Below, piece after piece: positions 54,373 through 62,537 of a stretch of DNA of 64,000 bases. Positions within the stretch are counted from its first letter, which is position 1. The number at the start of each line of letters is the position of its first letter. Under the pieces are notes generated by a model. The model made no database searches. It worked only from the letters and a program-made list of their open reading frames with translations, and had not been told where the DNA came from. This stretch comes from Fusibacter_A sp965140735. GTDB taxonomy: Bacteria > Bacillota > Clostridia > Peptostreptococcales > Acidaminobacteraceae. The DNA is taken from positions 1,116,001 through 1,180,000 of the forward strand of contig OZ223306.1 of assembly GCA_965140735.1 (NCBI GenBank), written 5' to 3'. The position numbers were made by a program, and so were the translations under genes.

Positions 54373-54852
54373 TTAGCCTCCTATTTTTTTGAATATTGCA
54401 TATTTGACTTCTTCAGTCACAAAATCTGAGATATCACCACCAAAACTGGCAACCTCTTTTACAATACTAGAACTTAGGTACATATAATCCGTTCGAGTCA
54501 TAATAAATACGGTTTCTATGTCTTTACATAATTTCTGATTCACACTTGCCATTTGAAATTCAGCTTCAAAATCTGAAATAGCTCTTAATCCTTTAACTAA
54601 AATTCTTGCCTCTTTAGACCTTAAGTAATCAATTAGCAAGCCCATGTGCTTATCAACAGAAACATTTGATAGATGGGTTGTAGTCTTTTCTAAAAGAGCC
54701 ATTCGCTCATCTGGTGAAAACATTGGACTTTTACTCTGATTGAACATTACAGTGACAATTACATGGTCAAATAGTTTACTTGCACGCTCTATAATGTCTA
54801 AATGTCCTTTAGTAACGGGATCAAAACTCCCTGGATAAACTGCGATTTTCAC
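54373..54852 (-). CDS. coaD: Phosphopantetheine adenylyltransferase CoaD
   Basis: CoaD makes dephospho-CoA from phosphopantetheine and ATP. The 159-residue protein begins MKIAVYPGSFDPVTKGHLDIIERA with the (T/H)xGH nucleotidyltransferase motif, and has VKGLRAISDFEAEFQMASVN and YMYLSSSIVKEVASFGG. The start is a GTG with GGAGG upstream. It lies directly after rsmD (2-base gap), the usual pair. Confidence 0.98.
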   Translation of the reverse strand: MKIAVYPGSFDPVTKGHLDIIERASKLFDHVIVTVMFNQSKSPMFSPDERMALLEKTTTHLSNVSVDKHMGLLIDYLRSKEARILVKGLRAISDFEAEFQMASVNQKLCKDIETVFIMTRTDYMYLSSSIVKEVASFGGDISDFVTEEVKYAIFKKIGG

Positions 54853-54854
54853 GC

Positions 54855-55400
54855 CTACCTCCTGTATATAGAAATACCAATCTTGCCGTATTTTTTTGTC
54901 TTTATTAATGAAAAATGGGTTCCATGATTTAACACTTCATCATCACCAATATCGTGTTCAACCACTATTATACCACGTTCAGAAAGCAAATTATAGCTTT
55001 CAAGTTGAGTCAAGACCTTTTTTATATGACCTTTCAAATACGGTGGATCCATGACAATAATATCAAATGCATCACCTTTATAACGCTCTAAAAATTGATA
55101 GACATCTTCCACTTTTATGGATGCTTTCTCAGCGAATTTCGCCTTTTCTATATTTTTTTCAATAATTCTTTTTGCCTTTATATTATTTTCACAAAAAACC
55201 ACTTGATCAGCACCCCTGCTGATGAGTTCAATACCGAGTGCTCCTGATCCCGAAAACAAATCTAGGCACAAAGCATCAAAAATTTGATTTTGAATCATGC
55301 TAAATAAAGCTTCTTTCACACGATCCGTTGTTGGCCTTGTTCCAAGGCCTTCTATTGTTTCCAGCGTCATTCCTCTTACACTACCTGAAATAACTCTCAT
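54855..55400 (-). CDS. rsmD: 16S rRNA (guanine-N2)-methyltransferase RsmD
   Basis: RsmD methylates G966 of 16S rRNA. The 181-residue protein has the SAM-binding LCLDLFSGSGALGIELISRGA and the catalytic IIVMDPPYLKG, both family-typical, after the N-terminal MRVISGSVRGMTLE. Normal length. Encoded just before coaD and after recG. Confidence 0.97.
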   Translation of the reverse strand: MRVISGSVRGMTLETIEGLGTRPTTDRVKEALFSMIQNQIFDALCLDLFSGSGALGIELISRGADQVVFCENNIKAKRIIEKNIEKAKFAEKASIKVEDVYQFLERYKGDAFDIIVMDPPYLKGHIKKVLTQLESYNLLSERGIIVVEHDIGDDEVLNHGTHFSLIKTKKYGKIGISIYRR

Positions 55401-55428
55401 GTTTCACTCCCTAACCTTATTATACCCA

Positions 55429-57456
55429 CTATAACGTAAATGTTTCATTAATCTCAAGTCTTAGTTTATCGACATACTGAACCATCTCTCTATTGCCAAG
55501 TTGATATTCAGCAATTACTATTTTAACATGTTTTTGTGCTTCTAAAAGAATTTTTTTATGCTTTACAAGATCTGCTAATCTCAATTCTGGTAAACCGTGT
55601 TGTCTTACACCAAAAACTTCCCCTGATCCTCTGAGTTCAAGATCCTTGTCTGCAATTTCAAAGCCACTGGTTTCATTAACCATAGTCTCTATTCTCGCCT
55701 TTGCCTCTTTCGATAATTTTTCACTTAATAAAAAGCAATAAGATTGTTCATCGCCTCTTCCCACTCTTCCTCTGAGCTGGTGAAGTTGCGAAAGCCCAAA
55801 TCTTTCTGAATTTAAAATAACCATTACAGAAGCATTCGGGACATTTATACCAACCTCAATAACCGTTGTAGAAACCAAAATATGGATTTCATTATTTTTA
55901 AACGACTCCATTATGAACTCTTTCTCTTTTGGCTTCATCTTACCGTGTACAATACCCACAGTGTAATCCCTATATCTTATTTTTAGTGCTTCATAATGTG
56001 TTGTTGCAGAAGTCAAATCAAGTGTTTCTGAATCTTCAACCAACGGGCAAACAAAATAAATCTGACGACCTGCTTCAAGCTTTTCTCGAATAAAGCCATA
56101 CATGTCTTCAAGCTTTGAAGGCTTCACAAAGTGTGTTTTAATCTGTTTTCTACCTACTGGCATCTCATCCACAATCGACACATTCATGTCACCATACAAA
56201 ATTAATGAAAGTGTTCTTGGAATAGGGGTTGCAGACATAATGAGCACATGAGGATTATGTCCCTTTTGAGAGGCTATAGACCTTTGTCTCACACCAAAAC
56301 GGTGCTGTTCATCTGTTATGACGACACCAAGCTCTTTAAAGACAACATCGTCTTCTAATACGGCATGTGTCCCAATAACCACATCTACTCTTCCAAGCTC
56401 AATTTCAGATTTTATACGCTTCTTTTCTTTTGCAGAAACACCAGAATCTAAAATTTCAACAGTGTATGTTTCACCAAAATACTGCCTAAAACTCTCATAA
56501 TGTTGTCGAGCCAATATTGCTGTTGGCGCCATTAAAACACCCTGCTTTTGATTTTTTACTGCTATAAGCAAAGTTAAAAAAGCCAGGATTGTTTTTCCAG
56601 ACCCTACATCCCCTTGAATCAACCGATTCATAGAATTGCCTGACTTTAAATCTGCTTTTATGTCCTCAAATGCTTTTATTTGGGCATTTGTAAGTTTAAA
56701 CGGTAAACGCTCTATAAAATCTACTATTTCTGGATCTATCTCAAGACAGTCCGCTTTTGCTTTATGATAATTATTCTTAAGTACGATTAACTTAAGTTGT
56801 AGCGTGAACAGTTCCTCATAAATCAACCGATATCTTGCCACTTTTAAAGTTTGTTCATCTTTGGGCAGATGAATATGATAGAGTGCCTCTTGCAACGTAC
56901 AAAGTTTACCAAGAGCAGTAATAGATGCTGGCAACGTCTCCTCTACAATTGGGCTGAGTAAACCAGCCACTTGTTGATGCATCCTTACCAGATCCGATTG
57001 ATAAAGTCCCAATGTCGAAGCATATACAGGCAATATGGTCAAAAATTGTTTATCATGATCTCTAGCATATTCGGGATGCATCATCTTAAAAAGAGCACCC
57101 ATTTTTTCAATTTTCCCAAAAAAATAGTAGTGTTCATTAGGTTTAAAAAATGATTTGATATATTGAGGTGAAAAAAAGACAATTTCTCCTTGATGAAAGC
57201 TATCAACCACATCTAAAATCATAATCTCTTTCTTTGATCTATTTACGATTTTAAATCGAATGTTCAGAACCTTTGCCTTTATTGTCACATGAGCATGATC
57301 GGGCACTTCCGAAATATTAGCAATCTTCCTTCGATCTATATATCTTATTGGAAAATCGTACAAAACATCCCGATAAGTTGATAATCCAATTTTTTTTAGC
57401 TTGGCAGCTTTTTTTTCCCCAATTCCTTTTAAATTACTTAAGGGCATGTCAAACAA
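55429..57456 (-). CDS. recG: ATP-dependent DNA helicase RecG
   Basis: RecG rescues stalled replication forks and remodels branched DNA. The protein has the N-terminal wedge domain (LKGIGEKKAAKLKKIGLSTYRDVLYDFP), Walker A IQGDVGSGKT, the Walker B DEQH motif in TDEQHRFGV, and the motif V/VI region ATVIEVGINVPNASVMV and QLHQLRGRVGRG. I place the start at the TTG at 57456 (675 residues) because AGAGGTG lies 5 bases before it; an ATG at 57447 is possible. Longer starts overlap the upstream terminator. Confidence 0.97.
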   Translation of the reverse strand: MFDMPLSNLKGIGEKKAAKLKKIGLSTYRDVLYDFPIRYIDRRKIANISEVPDHAHVTIKAKVLNIRFKIVNRSKKEIMILDVVDSFHQGEIVFFSPQYIKSFFKPNEHYYFFGKIEKMGALFKMMHPEYARDHDKQFLTILPVYASTLGLYQSDLVRMHQQVAGLLSPIVEETLPASITALGKLCTLQEALYHIHLPKDEQTLKVARYRLIYEELFTLQLKLIVLKNNYHKAKADCLEIDPEIVDFIERLPFKLTNAQIKAFEDIKADLKSGNSMNRLIQGDVGSGKTILAFLTLLIAVKNQKQGVLMAPTAILARQHYESFRQYFGETYTVEILDSGVSAKEKKRIKSEIELGRVDVVIGTHAVLEDDVVFKELGVVITDEQHRFGVRQRSIASQKGHNPHVLIMSATPIPRTLSLILYGDMNVSIVDEMPVGRKQIKTHFVKPSKLEDMYGFIREKLEAGRQIYFVCPLVEDSETLDLTSATTHYEALKIRYRDYTVGIVHGKMKPKEKEFIMESFKNNEIHILVSTTVIEVGINVPNASVMVILNSERFGLSQLHQLRGRVGRGDEQSYCFLLSEKLSKEAKARIETMVNETSGFEIADKDLELRGSGEVFGVRQHGLPELRLADLVKHKKILLEAQKHVKIVIAEYQLGNREMVQYVDKLRLEINETFTL

Positions 57457-57499
57457 ATTATCACCTCTTATGTAGCACAGCTTTATTATAATACTAAAA

Positions 57500-57523
57500 C
57501 GCACTCAAATTGGATTGAGTGCG
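57500..57523 (-). terminator. Terminator after the YloV gene
   Basis: A perfect 9-base stem (CGCACTCAA and TTGAGTGCG on the minus strand) with a 6-base loop is followed by TTTTAGTATTATAAT. It lies 13 bases after the kinase gene. The T-rich tail also holds a TATAAT that may serve recG. Confidence 0.75.
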
Positions 57524-57536
57524 CTGAAAGTATCAT

Positions 57537-59222
57537 TTATTCAACAGAGATCACATAATAGTAAAGTGGTTGTCCACCTCTGTACGTTTCTACTTCAAAA
57601 TCACTATATTTTGCTTCAATAAGTGTTGCCAAAGTTTGAGCTTCACTCTCCGTAACATCATCACCATAATAAATTGATATTATTTCTGAACTCTTATCAA
57701 CAGTATTCTCAATCGCATCCATAATAACATCGATTTGTACTTTGCCAGACGCTTTAATTTCACCATCTGCCACTGCCAAATAATCATCTTTCTCAATAAC
57801 CATTTCATTGAAAGTTGTATTCCGAACAGCATAAGTAACTTGGATTGTCTTAACAGTTTTAAGGCTTTCAGTCATAGTTGCATGATTCAGCTCAGGTTTT
57901 TCTTCCTTATTAAAATTGAGCATCGCCGTTATACATTGTGCCATTGTCTTAGACGGAACCACGTAAATATCCTTTTCACTCAATGCCTTAGCTTGATTAG
58001 CTGCCATTATAACATTACTGTTATTTGGGAATAGAAAAATATGCTTTGAAGGACACTTCTCTATCTCTCTTAAAAAGTCTTCTGTACTCGGGTTCATTGT
58101 CTGTCCACCGAGTATCTTGCCGACAATGCCAAGATCACTAAAAATAGATGAGAAACCATCTCCCATAGAAACTGCTATGAACCCATAATCATCTTCATAA
58201 GGTAGTACCTCTTCACTCTCCTTTGATGCATTTGCTAAATTTTCATCCTGAGATTCTTGAGATTCTTGAGATTCTTGAGGTTCGTGGTAATGATCAATAA
58301 TATTACTATGTTGATCTTTCATATTTTCAATCTTAACTTTTTTTAGAACACCATATTTTAATGCTTCTTCAATCGCTAACCCTGGATTGTTCGTATGGAT
58401 ATGAACTTTGACAAGATCTTCATCCTGAACAAATACAAAGCTATCACCCATACTTTCAATGACTGTCTTAAGCGCATCACCTTGAATATGATCCCCTTGA
58501 ATAATAAACTCTGTACAATACGAAAATTTAATATCCTCAGTTGCCATAAAGTTTTGTGCTGGCGCATCTATCGTCTCCGTTTTTGATTCTTCAAGCACTG
58601 ATTCTTTTCCTAAAAAGGCATCATAACAGCCATTAAGAATGCACAAAAGGCCTTTACCACCAGCATCCACAACACCCGCTTGCTTTAAAACTTCTAAGTA
58701 CTCTGGCGTTTTCTCAAGTGTTTCTTCACCACGTTTAATCAATATGTGCAAAAGTTCATCGATTGCAACTTCTTCTTCTGTATACTCCATTGCCTTTTCA
58801 GCAATCTTACGTATTACAGTTAAAATTGTACCTTCCACTGGCTTTAGTACTGCACTATAAGCTGTATCAGCCGCATCTTTCACTGCATAACAAAAGTCAA
58901 TAGAATTGAGTTGTGTTTTACCTTTACACCCTTTAGCAAATCCCCTAAAAATTTGTGATAAAATAACGCCTGAGTTTCCTCTTGCGCCCATCAGAGATCC
59001 TTTTGAGATTGCCTTAGAAACTTCTTCTACCGTTTCATAAGTTTGTTTAATAACAACTTCGATTGCCGAATTCATCGTCAATGACATATTCGTTCCAGTA
59101 TCACCATCTGGTACTGGAAATACATTAAGAGAGTCTACCAAATCTTTGTTCTTATTGAGTTCATATGTGCCTTGCTTAAACATCTTAGTAAGCAAATCAG
59201 CATTGATTGTATTCACTTCCAC
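57537..59222 (-). CDS. yloV: DAK2-domain kinase YloV/FakA
   Basis: FakA-type proteins phosphorylate fatty acids bound to a DegV-like partner (FakB). The 561-residue protein has the DhaL nucleotide domain with VFPVPDGDTGTNMSLTMNSA near residue 37, then MGARGNSGVILSQIFRG and VVDAGGKGLLCILNG. The C-terminal half contains VSMGDGFSSIFSDLG. A linker with repeated Ser-Gln-Glu connects the halves. The start is a GTG with GGAGG upstream. No FakB gene is adjacent here. Order Asp23-YloV-recG is conserved. Confidence 0.93.
   Translation of the reverse strand: MEVNTINADLLTKMFKQGTYELNKNKDLVDSLNVFPVPDGDTGTNMSLTMNSAIEVVIKQTYETVEEVSKAISKGSLMGARGNSGVILSQIFRGFAKGCKGKTQLNSIDFCYAVKDAADTAYSAVLKPVEGTILTVIRKIAEKAMEYTEEEVAIDELLHILIKRGEETLEKTPEYLEVLKQAGVVDAGGKGLLCILNGCYDAFLGKESVLEESKTETIDAPAQNFMATEDIKFSYCTEFIIQGDHIQGDALKTVIESMGDSFVFVQDEDLVKVHIHTNNPGLAIEEALKYGVLKKVKIENMKDQHSNIIDHYHEPQESQESQESQDENLANASKESEEVLPYEDDYGFIAVSMGDGFSSIFSDLGIVGKILGGQTMNPSTEDFLREIEKCPSKHIFLFPNNSNVIMAANQAKALSEKDIYVVPSKTMAQCITAMLNFNKEEKPELNHATMTESLKTVKTIQVTYAVRNTTFNEMVIEKDDYLAVADGEIKASGKVQIDVIMDAIENTVDKSSEIISIYYGDDVTESEAQTLATLIEAKYSDFEVETYRGGQPLYYYVISVE
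58252..58278. repeat. Nine-base tandem repeat in the yloV linker
   Basis: Three perfect copies of GATTCTTGA occur in a row with a degenerate partial copy after them. They encode a Ser-Gln-Glu triplet repeat in the linker of the kinase, in frame, so changes in copy number would not break the protein. Confidence 0.85.
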
Positions 59223-59237
59223 GTCTATTCCTCCTAG

Positions 59238-59594
59238 TTACTCTTGAACGCGCACGCCTTCGATATTAAGATTAACCTCGAGAACATTTAATCCAGTGAG
59301 GTTTTCAACGTTGTATTTTACTTTTTCAATGATATTTTCAGCTACAACTGAAATCTTAGTTCCAAATTGGATGATTACGTATAAAGTAACAGTTACGCCT
59401 GCTTCTTCTACTTTAACTTCAACACCTTTCGAAAGATGTTCACCCTTTAAGATTTTTGCAATTCCACTTCTTGCAGATTTGTAAGTCATCCCTACCAATC
59501 CATAGCATTCCATCGCTGCAAGGCCTGCAATTGTTGAAACTACGTCAGCATCTATAATAACATCGCCTAATTCATTTTGAATTTTGATTGACAT
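59238..59594 (-). CDS. Asp23/Gls24 family protein (YloU)
   Basis: Asp23-type proteins associate with the membrane envelope and are often stress-linked. The 118-residue protein has VISTIAGLAAMECYGLVGMTYKS near the start and VAENIIEKVKYNVENLTGLNV near the end, both family-typical. It precedes the FakA-like kinase as in Bacillus (yloU-yloV), and is divergent from rpmB. A reasonable sigma-A promoter is upstream. Confidence 0.94.
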   Translation of the reverse strand: MSIKIQNELGDVIIDADVVSTIAGLAAMECYGLVGMTYKSARSGIAKILKGEHLSKGVEVKVEEAGVTVTLYVIIQFGTKISVVAENIIEKVKYNVENLTGLNVLEVNLNIEGVRVQE

Positions 59595-59639
59595 ATTATG
59601 TCCCTCCTTCTATTTAAGAGTATTCAATCATTTAATCTA

Positions 59640-59668
59640 ATTTTATAGTAATATCTACTCAATATCAA
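59640..59668 (-). promoter_or_regulatory. Sigma-A promoter of the Asp23-yloV unit
   Basis: On the minus strand TTGATA (59668-59663), 17 bases, then TAAAAT (59645-59640). It lies about 46 bases before the Asp23 gene start, in the divergent region with rpmB. Confidence 0.6.
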
Positions 59669-59729
59669 GAAAATAAGCATTTCTTATTATAAATATTACA
59701 AAAAAGATAAACTTTCAAGTATTTAAGAC

Positions 59730-59758
59730 TTGAAATAAGCGTCCGTCTCTGATAAAAT
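59730..59758 (+). promoter_or_regulatory. Sigma-A promoter of rpmB
   Basis: TTGAAA (59730-59735), 17 bases and TAAAAT (59753-59758), about 45 bases before the rpmB start, with GAAGGAGG just upstream of the gene. Good match to consensus. Confidence 0.65.
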
Positions 59759-59802
59759 AAGTTTGTTATGTTAAGAGTAATCACTCGAAGGAGGTGTCAT
59801 AA

Positions 59803-59994
59803 ATGGCAAGAGCATGCGAGATCTGTGGCAAAGGAAAAGTATCTGGAAATACTGTCAGCCACGCTAACAATCACAATAGAAGAACTTGGTCACCAAACTT
59901 AAGAAGCGTTAAAGCATCTATCAATGGCGGCGCTAAGAGAATCAAAGTGTGTAGCAGATGTTTACGTTCTGGTAAAGTTGAAAGAGCGGTATAA
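59803..59994 (+). CDS. rpmB: 50S ribosomal protein L28 (zinc-binding form)
   Basis: The 63-residue protein begins MARACEICGKGKVSGN and contains NHNRRTWSPNLRSVKA and VCSRCLRSGKVERAV, diagnostic of L28. The two CxxC pairs indicate the zinc-binding form. It is divergent from the Asp23 gene and followed by a strong terminator. Confidence 0.98.
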   Translation: MARACEICGKGKVSGNTVSHANNHNRRTWSPNLRSVKASINGGAKRIKVCSRCLRSGKVERAV

Positions 59995-60009
59995 TCAAAC
60001 ACAGAAAGC

Positions 60010-60045
60010 AAATCATATGATTGTGAATCATATGATTTTTTTTTT
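60010..60045 (+). terminator. Terminator after rpmB
   Basis: AAATCATATGA and TCATATGATTT form an 11-base stem with a 7-base loop, followed by a run of ten T. It lies shortly after the rpmB stop and is convergent with the LysR gene. Confidence 0.9.
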
Positions 60046-60098
60046 GCGTTTATTTTAAGATCGACCTAATTTCAAGTTTCGGTGTCATCCTATTTCAC

Positions 60099-60986
60099 TC
60101 ATATTTGAGCCAATCTACTCGCCTTTTCAACAAAAGTCTTAATAACAAGATTTTCATCCGGCATTATCTTTGATGCAATGGCAACCCTCCTATAAATGGG
60201 TGGTTTTAAAGATTTTATAACCACACCTTCCACGTGCTTGTTTCTTATGGATAGTTCTGGCACAATGGAAACCCCAAGTACCTCTCTCACCATTTGTATA
60301 ATGGTGCTAACATTATTGACCTTATATGATATTTCTGGTAGAGCCCAGCCACCTTCTCCACGAATGCCATTTTCTAAGATCTCCAGTATAAAAGGTTCAC
60401 AGCCACCATTGGACATAATAAAAGGCTCTCCACCAAGTTGTTTTAAGTCCACAGATTTATAATGACTTAATCGATGTCCTTCTGACAAGATCACTTTCAT
60501 TTCATCTTGAATCACAAATTTACTGTAGTACTTCTCGTTGGGAAGTGTTATAAACGCTATATCCACAATCTCTTCTTCAAGCCATTCTATTATTTCTTGA
60601 TCTGTCCCTTCAAATAGGACAATCTTTACCTGAGGATAAGTCTGATTATAGGCTCTAATTATTTTGGGCAAAATGGATGAGGATATACTTGAGAAAACGC
60701 CGATTCGAATTGTACACTTTGGCAACTTAATCTTAGTTTCAACCGATTCATAAATCGCATTGACATGTTTATAAATGGCTTGCATGTGTTCATTGATTTC
60801 CAACCCATCGGCTGTTAACTCAACACCTTTTTTGGATCTTTCAAACAACTTCACCCCCAAATCCTTTTCTAGATTTACAATAGCATGGCTCACAGCAGAT
60901 TGAGTCATACCTATATCTTCGCCTGCTTTAGTAAAATTCTTGTGTGACACTGTTTTTAAAAATATCTCAACTTGGTTCAAAGTCAT
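60099..60986 (-). CDS. LysR family transcriptional regulator
   Basis: The 295-residue protein has an N-terminal winged helix-turn-helix (MTLNQVEIFLKTVSHKNFTKAGED, IGMTQSAVSHAIVNLEKDLG, KLFERS) and a typical effector-binding domain. The ATG at 60986 is preferred; the GTG at 60995 overlaps its AGGGGTG ribosome binding site. It is divergent from the CTP-synthase-glutaminase-like gene with an inverted repeat in the shared region, so it probably controls that gene. Ligand unknown. Confidence 0.92.
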   Translation of the reverse strand: MTLNQVEIFLKTVSHKNFTKAGEDIGMTQSAVSHAIVNLEKDLGVKLFERSKKGVELTADGLEINEHMQAIYKHVNAIYESVETKIKLPKCTIRIGVFSSISSSILPKIIRAYNQTYPQVKIVLFEGTDQEIIEWLEEEIVDIAFITLPNEKYYSKFVIQDEMKVILSEGHRLSHYKSVDLKQLGGEPFIMSNGGCEPFILEILENGIRGEGGWALPEISYKVNNVSTIIQMVREVLGVSIVPELSIRNKHVEGVVIKSLKPPIYRRVAIASKIMPDENLVIKTFVEKASRLAQI

Positions 60987-61015
60987 GAATAACACCCCTA
61001 TACATGATTAATTAC

Positions 61016-61030
61016 TCATACTATATATGA
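61016..61030. promoter_or_regulatory. Candidate LysR-type operator in the divergent region
   Basis: TCATA, five bases, TATGA is a perfect inverted repeat with the T-N11-A spacing LysR proteins prefer. It is centred about 54 bases upstream of the predicted start of the divergent gene and about 37 bases upstream of the regulator ATG. Confidence 0.5.
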
Positions 61031-61041
61031 TAAACATTCAT

Positions 61042-61070
61042 TTTACAAGATCAAAAATTTAAAATAGAAT
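61042..61070 (+). promoter_or_regulatory. Sigma-A promoter of the divergent glutaminase-like gene
   Basis: TTTACA (61042-61047), 17 bases and TAGAAT (61065-61070). The LysR repeat lies just upstream, a position consistent with activation. Confidence 0.5.
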
Positions 61071-61118
61071 AGCGCTATAGTTAGAAACATCACTCATTAT
61101 ATTTTAAGGAGGCCCACC

Positions 61119-61826
61119 ATGCTTTTAAAAATTGCTGTCATAGGAGAATTTAAGTCAAACAATTTAACGCACGTAAAATTGAATTCGGCTTTAGAGGATT
61201 TTTCAATTATAAAAAACTGTAAAATAGAATACAATTGGATTGATACGAATTTGCTTGAAGAGAATCCCTCAAAAATACTCAAGGATTATCACGGGATATG
61301 GAGCGCGCCTGGAAGTCCCTTTAACAGCCTAAAAGGTGCCCTGAATGCCATTGAATACGCAAGGAACAATGACGTCCCACACCTTGGAACTTGTGCCGGC
61401 TTTCAGCATTCAGTCGTGGAAATTGCAAAAGATATGTTAGGCTATGAAGCTGCGCAACACGAGGAATACAATCCCGAATCTTCAGAACTTTTTATCAATA
61501 AGCTGGTATGTTCTCTAGCAGGCAAAACAATGCAAGTGAACATAAAAGAAGGCACAAAAGCTTTTGAACTCTATAGAGCAAACATGGCAAGTGAAGATTA
61601 CTATTGCAATTTCGGTATTAATCCAGCTTTTCTTCACAAACTTGTACATCCAACATTAGTGTTTTCAGGCATTGATCAAGAAGACGAAATTCGAATATTA
61701 GAATTAACGGACAAAAGATTCTTTATGGCAACCTTATTTGTGCCTCAGTCCAAATCCACTCAAGAAAATCCTCATCCAATCATTAGCGGATTTATAGATG
61801 CAGTTTACGGTAATGCCGCACTTTAA
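61119..61826 (+). CDS. CTP synthase C-terminal (glutaminase-like) domain protein
   Basis: The 235-residue protein matches only the C-terminal glutamine amidotransferase domain of CTP synthase, without the synthetase half. Visible features are the APGSPFNSLKG oxyanion region, the nucleophile in GTCAGFQHSVVE (C92), YEAAQHEEYNPES and the end PHPIISGFIDAV, where CTP synthase has HPLFxGFxxA. The catalytic His and Glu (HPEF in CTP synthase) are replaced by VPQS at residues 208-211, so the triad is broken. I recall such proteins being annotated as CTP synthase C-terminal region-related (seleno)proteins; here the nucleophile is Cys. AAGGAGG precedes the ATG. Confidence 0.85.
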   Translation: MLLKIAVIGEFKSNNLTHVKLNSALEDFSIIKNCKIEYNWIDTNLLEENPSKILKDYHGIWSAPGSPFNSLKGALNAIEYARNNDVPHLGTCAGFQHSVVEIAKDMLGYEAAQHEEYNPESSELFINKLVCSLAGKTMQVNIKEGTKAFELYRANMASEDYYCNFGINPAFLHKLVHPTLVFSGIDQEDEIRILELTDKRFFMATLFVPQSKSTQENPHPIISGFIDAVYGNAAL

Positions 61827-61869
61827 TTGCAAAAAGCACAGGCATTATTGGCCTGTGCTTTTTGCAATT
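61825..61869. terminator. Bidirectional terminator overlapping the thiN 3' end
   Basis: A 19-base perfect stem with a 7-base loop has T runs on both sides. It ends both the glutaminase-like gene (plus) and thiN (minus). The thiN stop lies in the loop, so the stem encodes the last codons of ThiN. Confidence 0.88.
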
Positions 61870-62537
61870 GAATCTTTTGAAAAAATCATAAGCAACTTTC
61901 CCGAGACAAGCGAAATTGTTGCAATGTCTTCAATGATTTCATTACTTATACCGATGGTCTCACCGAGATTTATCGTGGCATTGTTAAGCGGATATTTAAA
62001 TCCGATTAAATCAATTCCCGTTGCTTGAGCAGATAAAGGGATCAGAGAAACATACTGATAAGGTACTCTTTCTTTAACTAAAACATGCTGACTAGGCCCT
62101 TCAATCAATCTAGCGCGATTGTAAATATCTAGCATTTCAATATGCATTGCTTTGCTAAACCGATTGAGCAAAAATAAAGTCCCTAGCATATGATCTATTC
62201 GTCCTCCAAAAGCACCTATAACCAGCACATCACTACACCCAAGCGCTCTTGCCGTTTCAAAGGCAAGTTCTGAATCAGTATAATCTTTCTCAGGAGGATA
62301 CTCAAGCCATTCTGCATCTTTAAACTTCTGTTTATATGCGTCAATACCTATAATCGAATCAAAATCACCCAAGATGTGAGTTGGCTTTAAACCAAGTGCT
62401 TCAAGATGATCAGTACCACCATCTACGCCTAAAACAACTTCAGGTGTCATCGTTTCAAATTGTTGTTCCAAGATTATTTTAAGTTCATTATAATCTGTAT
62501 AAGAACCATTGAGCACTATCCATGCGACTTTTCTCAT
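61845..62537 (-). CDS. thiN: Thiamine pyrophosphokinase
   Basis: ThiN converts thiamine to thiamine diphosphate. The 230-residue protein has GVDGGTDHLEALGLKPTHIL, then GDFDSI, EYPPEKDYTDSELAFETA and GAFGGRIDHMLGTLFLL, the full set of family motifs. It overlaps rpe by four bases (ATGA). The rsgA-rpe-thiN order is conserved in Firmicutes. Its last residues are encoded by the terminator stem. Confidence 0.97.
   Translation of the reverse strand: MRKVAWIVLNGSYTDYNELKIILEQQFETMTPEVVLGVDGGTDHLEALGLKPTHILGDFDSIIGIDAYKQKFKDAEWLEYPPEKDYTDSELAFETARALGCSDVLVIGAFGGRIDHMLGTLFLLNRFSKAMHIEMLDIYNRARLIEGPSQHVLVKERVPYQYVSLIPLSAQATGIDLIGFKYPLNNATINLGETIGISNEIIEDIATISLVSGKLLMIFSKDSIAKSTGQ

Noticed and set aside
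57457..57504. Longer start for recG
   Set aside because: It enters the upstream terminator; AGAGGTG points to the TTG at 57456.
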